Origin: Planctomycetaceae bacterium
GTDB lineage: Bacteria > Planctomycetota > Planctomycetia > Gemmatales > Gemmataceae
Reading direction: 5' to 3'
Assembly: GCA_013823135.1 (NCBI GenBank)
Contig: PNLP01000009.1
Location: 1-64,000 of the forward strand
Length of the DNA: 64,000 nt
The translations under genes were made by a program, and so were the position numbers. The notes below the pieces were generated by a model. That model was not told where the DNA came from. It saw only the letters and a list, made by a program, of their open reading frames with translations, and made no database searches. Positions 57,302 through 64,000 of the stretch are shown one piece after another (the stretch's first letter is position 1; every line of letters begins with the position of its first letter).

Positions 57302-58639
57302 GTGCGAAGCACCGACATCACCATTCGCCACGTCTCCGTCGCGTACGAAAGCCACAGTTACCGAACGCCGATCAAGTTTGGTGGGGTGGCCCTCGATCGG
57401 GTTACCATCCTGAACGTGTGGATGGACGTCGAGACGTCCTCGGGGAAACAGAGTAAGGGCTTCGGGTCGATGCCGCTCGGGAACGTGTGGGCGTGGCCAA
57501 CGCGAGCACTGACGTACGATCAGACGCTCAGTGCCATGCAGCAGTTTGCGGACTCAGCGGCTTCGGTTTACTCCGGCTGCAAAACGTCGGGTCACCCCAT
57601 CGACATCACCCATGGCCTCGAACCGCAATTGCTCTCGACAGAAGTCCCGAGCGTATCGGAGCGAATGCCCGCACTCGCGAAACTGGTCGTCGGCTCGGCG
57701 TTCGATGCCGCATTGCACGATGCTTACGGCAAGCTACACGGATTGAATTGCTATCAAACCTACGGCCCGCAATTCCTCGAACACGATCTCGGGCACTACC
57801 TGGGTTCGGACTTCGCCGGCGATCGACTGCACAATTACATCACGCCTGAACCGAAGCCGCGGATGCCGCTGTACCACCTCGTCGGCGCACTCGACCCGAT
57901 GACGCCAGCCGATGTGAGCAAGCCCGTGGGCGACGGGCTTCCCGAGCATCTCGGCGAGTGGATTCAACGTGATGGCTTGACACATCTCAAGATCAAGCTC
58001 AATGGCGACGATATCGCCTGGGACGTAGAGCGTGTCATCACCGTGAACGCCATCGCGGAGGAGGTTCAGCGACGACGCGGTGTCACTCAGTGGTGGTACT
58101 CGCTCGACTTCAACGAACGCTGCCAGAACGTCGAGTACCTGCTGGAGTTCCTGCGTCGGCTCAAGGATCGCAGCCCGGCCGGGTACGACCGCGTGCAGTA
58201 TGTCGAGCAGCCGACAGCCCGCGACCTGAAGGCGAACCCCGCGAACCGGATGCACGAAGCGGCGCTGTTGAAGCCGGTGGTGATCGACGAGTCATTGCTC
58301 GATCTGGAAACGCTGCTGCTTTCTCGCGAGATGGGCTACACCGGCGTCGCGTTCAAGGCGTGCAAGGGACAGACGCAAACGCTCCTGCTTGCGGCGGCGG
58401 CGCAGAAGTTCGGCCTGTTCCGGTGCGTGCAGGATTTGACGTGCGTGGGGGCGTCGCTAATTCAGTCAGCGAGCATCGCGGCGCACGTTCCGGGCGTGGC
58501 CGCGATCGAATCGAACGGTCGGCAGTATTGCCCTGCAGCCAACCAACCCTGGGATGCGAAGTTCCCCGGCGTGTTCACCATCACGGACGGCACGATGAAC
58601 ACCGCAATCCTGAACGGCCCCGGCCTGGGTGCAGTGTAG
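57302..58639 (+). CDS. Enolase superfamily (mandelate racemase-like) protein
   Basis: 445 residues starting at a GTG (MRSTDITIRHVSVAYESHS). The capping domain is followed by the barrel with LTHLKIKLNGDDIAWDVERV, YSLDFNERCQNVEYLLEFLR, YVEQPTARDL, VIDESLLDLETL and AFKACKGQTQTLL, which contain the acidic metal ligands and Lys bases expected of the family. The reaction is unknown. Length is longer than typical muconate-cycloisomerase members (about 370). A divergent methyltransferase lies upstream across 110 bases that hold a degenerate repeat. Confidence 0.85.
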   Translation: MRSTDITIRHVSVAYESHSYRTPIKFGGVALDRVTILNVWMDVETSSGKQSKGFGSMPLGNVWAWPTRALTYDQTLSAMQQFADSAASVYSGCKTSGHPIDITHGLEPQLLSTEVPSVSERMPALAKLVVGSAFDAALHDAYGKLHGLNCYQTYGPQFLEHDLGHYLGSDFAGDRLHNYITPEPKPRMPLYHLVGALDPMTPADVSKPVGDGLPEHLGEWIQRDGLTHLKIKLNGDDIAWDVERVITVNAIAEEVQRRRGVTQWWYSLDFNERCQNVEYLLEFLRRLKDRSPAGYDRVQYVEQPTARDLKANPANRMHEAALLKPVVIDESLLDLETLLLSREMGYTGVAFKACKGQTQTLLLAAAAQKFGLFRCVQDLTCVGASLIQSASIAAHVPGVAAIESNGRQYCPAANQPWDAKFPGVFTITDGTMNTAILNGPGLGAV

Positions 58640-58692
58640 GCAGGCTTAGAAACGGGCACGGAATAGCTTCCCGATTCTGGCACTCGGTGTTA

Positions 58693-58815
58693 ACCTCCCC
58701 CCTTGTGGGGGAGGTCGGCGAGTCTTCGAGCCGGGTGGGGGGTAAGCTCCAACATCTCGGTAGCTTTCCCCCCACCCGCCGCTTCGCGGCGACCTCCCCC
58801 ACAAGGGGGGGAGGT
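58693..58815. repeat. Compound inverted repeat after enolase-superfamily gene
   Basis: ACCTCCCCCCTTGTGGGGGA pairs with the complement near 58791-58815, and an inner GGGTGGGGGGTAAGCT pairs with AGCTTTCCCCCCACCC. It spans nearly all of the space between the convergent genes, ending 46 bases before the minus-strand gene. Confidence 0.75.
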
Positions 58816-58861
58816 CAGGAACACCGCCGCTTCGCGGTGGGAAGTTTTCCGTGCCCGTTCC

Positions 58862-59677
58862 TCACCGCCCTTCGGACTGGATTCGTGCCCACATGCGGTC
58901 GATGGCCCTTTGCAGCTCCGGGCTGGCCTTCTTGCGCTGTTCGTCGAGGTATGGCTTGGCCGCCGAACCCATAACGCGAATGGACTGCTCGGCCATCTCA
59001 CGAACGATCGGGTCCGGATCAAGCAACTTCGTGGCCTGGCAGCGTGGGCGGATACCCGGCGTCACGTTCACCTTCATGTCGGCAGAGGCGAGCTTGCCGT
59101 CTTTGAAAGTCAGCGAAGCCTTGATCTCACCCTTGTTGCCGCCCTCGGGTGCTACCACCGCTTGCCCGGAACCTGTGATCGCAGTGCCCTCCACCTTCGG
59201 CTTTTCGTCAGTCTTCACGGTGAACTTGTAGAAACCGTCCTGGCTCAGCTCCGAAGATGCCCGCAAGAACGCCTTGAGTGCCTCCGTCGCCTCGGCTTCT
59301 GTCTTCACCGCACGACTGCTCACCTTGAAGAAGATCTCCAGTTCCTTTGCGTTAGGGATCAGAACCGCTTTGCCGTCTTTCTTCGGCAGTGCGACCACGT
59401 TGGACGACGCAAACGGTGCCGGGGCAATGCGGGCGACGGGGTACTGCGGGAACATCACCGCGAAAAGAATGTGATCGGGGAACGTGGCAGCCAACCCGTC
59501 GCCGGTGAGCGGAGTCACGCGAGCTGCATCAGCCCCTTCGACGCCCTTGAGGTATTCGGTAACGCGGGTGTGGGCCGCCTTCAGTTCTCCGTCGGTTGGC
59601 GGTTTCGCATCTTCGCCACGGGTTGGCTCGGCCGTGAGTGCCAAAGCTGCAGATAACATCAGAACACGGATGAACAT
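58862..59677 (-). CDS. Exported hypothetical protein
   Basis: 271 residues with a signal peptide (MFIRVLMLSAALALTAEPTR). The body has no recognised domain; LFAVMFPQYPVARIAPAPFA and DADRMKVNVTPG-like ADMKVNVTPGIRP are visible. The C-terminus IVREMAEQSIRVMGSAAKPY is helical, as in HEAT-like segments. Upstream is another open stretch, but the signal peptide defines ATG 59677. Function unknown. Confidence 0.75.
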   Translation of the reverse strand: MFIRVLMLSAALALTAEPTRGEDAKPPTDGELKAAHTRVTEYLKGVEGADAARVTPLTGDGLAATFPDHILFAVMFPQYPVARIAPAPFASSNVVALPKKDGKAVLIPNAKELEIFFKVSSRAVKTEAEATEALKAFLRASSELSQDGFYKFTVKTDEKPKVEGTAITGSGQAVVAPEGGNKGEIKASLTFKDGKLASADMKVNVTPGIRPRCQATKLLDPDPIVREMAEQSIRVMGSAAKPYLDEQRKKASPELQRAIDRMWARIQSEGR

Positions 59678-59838
59678 GGAGCAACTCCGAGTTGTAAGAG
59701 CAGGGCGACTTCGAGTGTATCCCTCCGAACCGACAACACAAGCAACCGATCCCGGCAAGTTACAGGGCATTCCCCTGCAAGGCGGCTCGGGTTGCGGATA
59801 CACTCGACAATGCCCACTTGCACTCACCGAGGTTCGCC

Positions 59839-61110
59839 GTGTCGCTGGTCGCAACGTTGAAACTCGCCAAACGAGTCGTGTTCGAGACCGACAAGCGGTT
59901 GCTCTGGAAGCTCGCCTACACGATGGGCGTGAGGGGAGCGCTGTCGGTTCACAAGCACAAGCGGCGGATGCAACGCGGGCAGTTCTTCCCGCCGTTCCTC
60001 TACGTGTCAATCATCAACACCTGCAACCTGCGCTGCCAGGGATGCTGGGTCGATGTCAGCATGAAGCAGCAGACAATCTCGCCGGAAGCGTTCCACAAGC
60101 TCGTCCGCGAAGCGAAGCAGATGGGGAACGTGTTCTTTGGCATCGTCGGCGGCGAACCGTTCATGCACCCGCACTTGCTCGACATGCTCGCCGAGCACCC
60201 GGATTGCTACTTCCAGATCTTCACCAACGGCCACTTCATCACGCCAGAACGCGCACGGCGAATGCGGCAACTTGGGAACATCACGCCGCTGATTTCGGTC
60301 GAGGGAACGCAGATCGTCTCAGACGAACGGCGCGGGCGTTCGGGTGTGCTCGACAAGACGATGCAGGGGCTTCACAACTGCCTGGACGCCGGGGTGTTCA
60401 CGGGGGTCTGCACAAGTCTGGCTCGCACGAACATCGACGACACACTGCGCGAAGAGTGGATCGACACGCTCATCAAGATGGGCGTGCTGTACACGTGGTT
60501 CCACGTTTATCGACCGATGGGGCCGAACCCGAATCCGGAGTTGTGCCTCACGCCGGAACAGGCCGTGCGAGCGCGGAAGTTCGTCGTTGAGATGCGTGCG
60601 CGGAAGCCGATCGTGATTATTGACGCCTACCACGACGGTGACGGTAAGGCGCTGTGCCCGGCCGCGAACGGCATCAGTCACCACATCAACCCGTGGGGCG
60701 GCATCGAGCCGTGCCCCATCGTGCAGTTCTCGGCCGAGTCGATCCACACGACGAAAGCCGACACGCGGCCGCTGAAGGAGAAGTTCATTCAGTCAGCGTT
60801 CCTGGCGGACTTCCGCAAGCTGGCGGCGAACACCACTCGCGGTTGCATCGTGCTGGAACGGCCCGACCTGCTGAAAAAGCTCGTGGAGGCGCACGGGGCC
60901 AAGGACGCGACGGCGCGGCAAACAGCGCTCGCGGAGTTGGGGGCTATGACGCCGCGAACCTCGCAGTACAACCCGGCGGCCGAGATCCCGGAGAAGAACA
61001 TCTTCTATCGACTGGCGAAGCGACTGTTCTTCAACGACTTCGGCGTGTACGCGGGGCTGGACGCCGAACACGCGAAGAACTCGGCACCCGCAGTACTGGC
61101 CGGGAAGTAA
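59839..61110 (+). CDS. Radical SAM/SPASM-like protein
   Basis: 423 residues from a GTG with GAGG six bases upstream (MSLVATLKLAKRVVFETDKR). The [4Fe-4S] motif is CNLRCQGC (Cys62, 66, 69); IVGGEPFMHPHLLDMLAEHP and ISVEG are the SAM-binding blocks. A C-terminal part has HINPWGGIEPCPIVQFS, a partial SPASM-like Cys region. The product is unknown; related proteins modify hopanoids, peptides or cofactors. TTG at 59818 is an alternative start. Confidence 0.85.
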   Translation: MSLVATLKLAKRVVFETDKRLLWKLAYTMGVRGALSVHKHKRRMQRGQFFPPFLYVSIINTCNLRCQGCWVDVSMKQQTISPEAFHKLVREAKQMGNVFFGIVGGEPFMHPHLLDMLAEHPDCYFQIFTNGHFITPERARRMRQLGNITPLISVEGTQIVSDERRGRSGVLDKTMQGLHNCLDAGVFTGVCTSLARTNIDDTLREEWIDTLIKMGVLYTWFHVYRPMGPNPNPELCLTPEQAVRARKFVVEMRARKPIVIIDAYHDGDGKALCPAANGISHHINPWGGIEPCPIVQFSAESIHTTKADTRPLKEKFIQSAFLADFRKLAANTTRGCIVLERPDLLKKLVEAHGAKDATARQTALAELGAMTPRTSQYNPAAEIPEKNIFYRLAKRLFFNDFGVYAGLDAEHAKNSAPAVLAGK

Positions 61111-61123
61111 TGGGGTTACGTTC

Positions 61124-61173
61124 TTAGCCGCTTGCGGCTTCGCGGGAATGACCGCGAAGCCGCAAGCGGCTAA
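61124..61173. repeat. Family B palindrome between radical SAM and Nudix genes
   Basis: TTAGCCGCTTGCGGCTTCGC paired with its complement around a short GGAATGAC-containing loop, with TTAG and CTAA at the ends as in family A. It lies 13 bases after the radical SAM stop and ends 17 bases before the Nudix ATG. Confidence 0.88.
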
Positions 61174-61190
61174 ACTTTGTCGGAGGCCGC

Positions 61191-61784
61191 ATGCCCAAGG
61201 ATGAGCGAGTTCTCGTGATCCCCACAGAGCGGTTTCGGGCCGCGGGGTACTTCCACGGGTTCCGTGCTGCCGATGACACATATCGTGGTGCTGTGCTCGA
61301 CCCGAGTACGTTCGAGTTTCGACCACGGTCCGAGGTGGAAACGCAGCCCGAGTTCAAGCAACTCATCCCGTATGTCGTGCTGAAGTGCGGGAGCGAACTC
61401 TTCCACTACCGCCGCGGTGCGGCCGGCACCGAGGCACGCTTGCGTTCACTGCGTTCGATTGGAATCGGCGGTCACATCAGCGAGGAAGACGCACGCGGCG
61501 ACGACCCGTACCACACCGGCATGATGCGTGAACTCACCGAAGAGGTCGCCATCGACTGCGAGTGGAAGGATTCGTTCTTCGGCTTCATCAACGACGACCG
61601 CACGCCCGTCGGCAGCGTTCACCTGGGGGTCGTGCATCTGGTCGAACTGGCTGCACAACGTGTGCAGTCGCGCGAGGAAGCGCTTGCCGAGGCGGGGTTC
61701 TCGCCGCTCACGGAATTGGCCACACGCACGGACGAGTTCGAAACGTGGTCGCAGTTCGTGCTTGCCGAGTTGACCCGCGTTTAG
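61191..61784 (+). CDS. Nudix/MutT-like phosphohydrolase
   Basis: 197 residues. GIGGHISEEDARGDDPYHTG followed by MMRELTEEV is a Nudix-type box (REL.EEV) preceded by a longer insert than usual. It matches the COG4112-type predicted phosphoesterases. Substrate unknown, probably a nucleotide or similar diphosphate. It overlaps the convergent FtsQ-like gene by four bases at the stops. Confidence 0.8.
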   Translation: MPKDERVLVIPTERFRAAGYFHGFRAADDTYRGAVLDPSTFEFRPRSEVETQPEFKQLIPYVVLKCGSELFHYRRGAAGTEARLRSLRSIGIGGHISEEDARGDDPYHTGMMRELTEEVAIDCEWKDSFFGFINDDRTPVGSVHLGVVHLVELAAQRVQSREEALAEAGFSPLTELATRTDEFETWSQFVLAELTRV

Positions 61785-62455
61785 CGTTCGACCACCAGCG
61801 TTTTCCCGTCGGCGGTGGTGAGTCGCCAGCCCTGCGGGGTCTTCTCCAGGCGGCGGGGAAGGTGCGATTCCACCAGTTCCACGGCTCGTTTCACGTCCGC
61901 ATCCGGCCACACCTGTCCAGCGAGCGGTACCGGCGTGTGAACGGGGTTCGCCAGTTCTGCCACGCCATCGGCGGAAGCCTCGGGCGGCAACAGCACGCCG
62001 GCCGCGTCCACGAATCGAACTCCTCTCCCCTCCGACCTGACTGCGAGCACGGGAACGCGAAACCGCAGTTTCACCCGCACCGCACCGCTGGCGTTCACGG
62101 ACACATCGTCCACGCCCCCGACCCACGGATGAGAGGTGAACGCTTTCGTGAGTTTCGCGTTCAACTCGGGATCGAGCGATTGATAGGTTTCGGGGAAGTT
62201 CGAGACGTAGCGAACTTCTGAGAGGAAAGTGGAGCGTGCGAGGCCCGGCGGCAAATCACACTCAATGTCGTCGAAGTGAACCGCATAGCGATCCCGCGAG
62301 CCGATCCCGCGGCGGGCCTCCTCGCCAAGGCGAGCGACCCCCCACACCAACCCGGCGACGACGGCGAGCGTGACCACGGCCACGAGCAACCCGCGAACAG
62401 GGCGGCGGCCCGCCCAACCTGATTGCTCGGCTTTTTGGGAACGCTTCGCTGCCAT
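61781..62455 (-). CDS. FtsQ/DivIB-like membrane protein (weak homology)
   Basis: 224 residues. A cytoplasmic tail, one membrane helix (GLLVAVVTLAVVAGLVWGVA, about residues 22-42), then a periplasmic domain with AFTSHPWVGGVDDVSVNASG, VRVKLRFRVPVLAVRS and VDAAGVLLPPEASADGVAEL, a pattern like the POTRA/beta parts of FtsQ (hydrophobic HPWV..V..V.V). The gene is 34 bases downstream of murB on the same strand, the dcw-type neighbourhood of ftsQ. Planctomycetes lack FtsZ, so the call is cautious; no sequence-level proof. Confidence 0.55.
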   Translation of the reverse strand: MAAKRSQKAEQSGWAGRRPVRGLLVAVVTLAVVAGLVWGVARLGEEARRGIGSRDRYAVHFDDIECDLPPGLARSTFLSEVRYVSNFPETYQSLDPELNAKLTKAFTSHPWVGGVDDVSVNASGAVRVKLRFRVPVLAVRSEGRGVRFVDAAGVLLPPEASADGVAELANPVHTPVPLAGQVWPDADVKRAVELVESHLPRRLEKTPQGWRLTTADGKTLVVER

Positions 62456-62489
62456 CCTTCACCGACTCCGTTCGGCGTGGGGGTTCATC

Positions 62490-63368
62490 TCACCAAACGT
62501 GCAACTCGCGGTCGAGATCGACCCCCGTCCGTTCCCGGACGCGGGTGCGAACGCGGTCCGCCAACTGAAGGATGTCCGTCGCCGTGGTCCCCGGATGAGC
62601 AACGACGTAATTCGAGTTCCGCTCGCTGAGTTCGGCGTTGTTGACGCGAGCCTTTGTCATCCCGGCGCGGTCGATGAGCGTGGCCGCGGTTTGGGCCGGC
62701 GGGTTGCGGAACAATCGCACCGCGGCCTGGAAGCTCAACGGCTCCGCGGCCTTGCGGAGAATCCAGGCCTTTCGCATCCGCTTCAGCACGGCCGCTGCGG
62801 GAGCCTTCTCAAGCTCGAACACCACGTTGAGGATCACGGGTTCGTCGATGTCGCTCTGGTGCTCGGAGAAGTTGAGCTCCTCCTGCGTGCGAACCTGCAC
62901 CTTCCCGGTTTCGGTCAGGACGGTGACTTGCCGAACACCCTGGCCGATCTCGCCGGACCGGTCGCCGACGTTGCAGCGAACGCTGCCGCCCACGGTTCCC
63001 CGCAAGCCCACGAGCGTTTCGAGGCCCGTGAGCCCCTGCCGCACCGAGAACGCGATGAGGTCAAACAACGGCCCGCCGCCGCCGGCCGTGATCCGCTTCC
63101 CGTCCCACTCGATCATGGTGAACGCGGGGGCGGTGAGCTGAACGACGGCTCCGGGGACGGGGTCGTCGCGAACGAGCAGATTGTTCCCGCCGCCCAACAT
63201 GCGAACGGGCACCTGTTGCGTCTGACACGTGGTCAGAACGCTGCGGAGTTCGTCCACACTGCGGGGTTGAATGAGGAACTCGGCCGGCCCACCGATCTTG
63301 AGGTGCGTGTACGGCGCAAGCGGCTCGTTCCGCTTCGTGATCTCAGGGAATGTCTCAGCAAGCGACAT
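62490..63368 (-). CDS. murB: UDP-N-acetylenolpyruvoylglucosamine reductase
   Basis: Reduces enolpyruvyl UDP-GlcNAc to UDP-MurNAc with NADPH and FAD in peptidoglycan synthesis. 292 residues: PYTHLKIGGPAEFLIQPRSV is the N-terminal FAD block, MLGGGNNLLVRD and TVGGSVRCNVGDRSGEIGQ the FAD/active-site blocks, and LIDRAGMTKARVNNAELSER the C-terminal substrate region. Its presence indicates that the organism makes peptidoglycan. It is followed by the FtsQ-like gene. Confidence 0.95.
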   Translation of the reverse strand: MSLAETFPEITKRNEPLAPYTHLKIGGPAEFLIQPRSVDELRSVLTTCQTQQVPVRMLGGGNNLLVRDDPVPGAVVQLTAPAFTMIEWDGKRITAGGGGPLFDLIAFSVRQGLTGLETLVGLRGTVGGSVRCNVGDRSGEIGQGVRQVTVLTETGKVQVRTQEELNFSEHQSDIDEPVILNVVFELEKAPAAAVLKRMRKAWILRKAAEPLSFQAAVRLFRNPPAQTAATLIDRAGMTKARVNNAELSERNSNYVVAHPGTTATDILQLADRVRTRVRERTGVDLDRELHVW

Positions 63369-63425
63369 GGCGGCTCTCCTTGTTTCCTAGTTATAGCCGC
63401 CACACAGCCGTTCGTTCAGCGGACC

Positions 63426-64000
63426 TCACTTCTTCTCGGCGATGCACCAAAGGTGCTTGGCCCCGCGAATGAAGATCTCGCCGTCGCAGAATGCCGGCGA
63501 CGAGAACACCCGTTCATCCAGCGGGTTCTTCGCCAGCACCTCGAACTCGCTCGATGCCTTCAGAACGAACGTGATCCCCTCGTCGGATGTGAAGTAAATT
63601 CGGCCTTCGGCGGCGATCGCCGAGGCGTGGTGCCCCTTCCCGCTCAATCGCTCCTTCCAGTACTGTTTGCCGGTCTTCACGTCCCAGCAGCTCGCCACGC
63701 CGCGGTCATCGACCAGGAACAACTTCCCGTCGTGGGCCACCGGCGAAGGGACGTAACCGCCCTCTTTCTGCTTGGACCACAGAACGTGCGACTTGGTGAC
63801 ATTCCCGCTCCCGGTCGGGTCGATCGCCATCACCCAGTGCTCCGGGAAGCCTGCGGTCATCAGCAGAACGCCGTCGTGAAGCACCATGCTGGAGACGAAC
63901 TGCTCGGTCGGCCCGTTGATGATCCAGTTCTGTTTCCCCGTGTCGGGGTCGTAGCTCGCAACGCACTTGCTGCCGGTCAGAACGAGTTGCTTCTTGCCCG
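63426..64000 (-). CDS. PQQ-like beta-propeller protein, C-terminal part (5' end outside window)
   Basis: An open frame from the right edge gives about 190 residues. Repeats SYDPDTGKQNWIINGP, SCWDVKTGKQYWKERL and KHLWCIAEKK are of the PQQ/WD40-like type, and the phrases resemble many planctomycete exported propellers. The N-terminus and any signal peptide lie outside the window. Function unknown. Confidence 0.82.
   Translation of the reverse strand, partial: GKKQLVLTGSKCVASYDPDTGKQNWIINGPTEQFVSSMVLHDGVLLMTAGFPEHWVMAIDPTGSGNVTKSHVLWSKQKEGGYVPSPVAHDGKLFLVDDRGVASCWDVKTGKQYWKERLSGKGHHASAIAAEGRIYFTSDEGITFVLKASSEFEVLAKNPLDERVFSSPAFCDGEIFIRGAKHLWCIAEKK

Overview
The window is high-GC DNA that looks like a planctomycete, most likely of the Gemmata group (Gemmataceae). 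The evidence is DUF1553/DUF1501 genes, several Tat-exported DUF1501 and Gfo/Idh proteins, a kinase-TPR protein, a DUF4838 glycosidase-like protein, many PQQ-propeller proteins, an alternative complex III respiratory operon, and intergenic spaces packed with palindromic repeats. The assignment is an inference from family content; no rRNA or tRNA is present to confirm it.

Layout. 1-3.2 kb: a DUF1553/DUF1501 pair split by a small gene that exactly fills the space between two 36-nt inverted arms. 3.2-9.3 kb: M81 peptidase, asd, truA, aroA and an SGNH esterase. 9.4-14.5 kb: kinase-TPR, DUF4838 protein and a RutE-like nitroreductase. 14.5-33.15 kb: a minus-strand respiratory block running from a small membrane protein through ActA-B-C-D-E-F, a one-helix protein, SCO, caa3 oxidase subunits II-I-III, a terminator, then subunit IV, a dihaem cytochrome c, heme A synthase, heme O synthase and a second SCO. 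It encodes quinol to cytochrome c to oxygen electron transfer plus haem A and copper delivery. 33.4-41.3 kb: DUF1501, acyl desaturase, Gfo/Idh, alpha/beta hydrolase, zinc ribbon, ankyrin and PQQ-propeller genes. 41.5-56.4 kb: rplA-rplJ-rplL-rpoB-rpoC-rpsL-rpsG-fusA. 56.4-64 kb: methyltransferase, enolase-superfamily protein, exported protein, radical SAM protein, Nudix protein, an FtsQ-like protein next to murB, and a truncated PQQ-propeller gene.

The most unusual feature is the repeat landscape. At least four families of hairpin-forming palindromes and degenerate short tandem repeats fill almost every spacer, including every spacer of the ribosomal/RNA polymerase cluster. Palindromes supply the stop codon of two genes. 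One family (TTAGCCGC... arms) also brackets the inserted gene at 1034-1708, which suggests a gene cassette related to the palindromes. No CRISPR array, phage or recognisable transposase is present.
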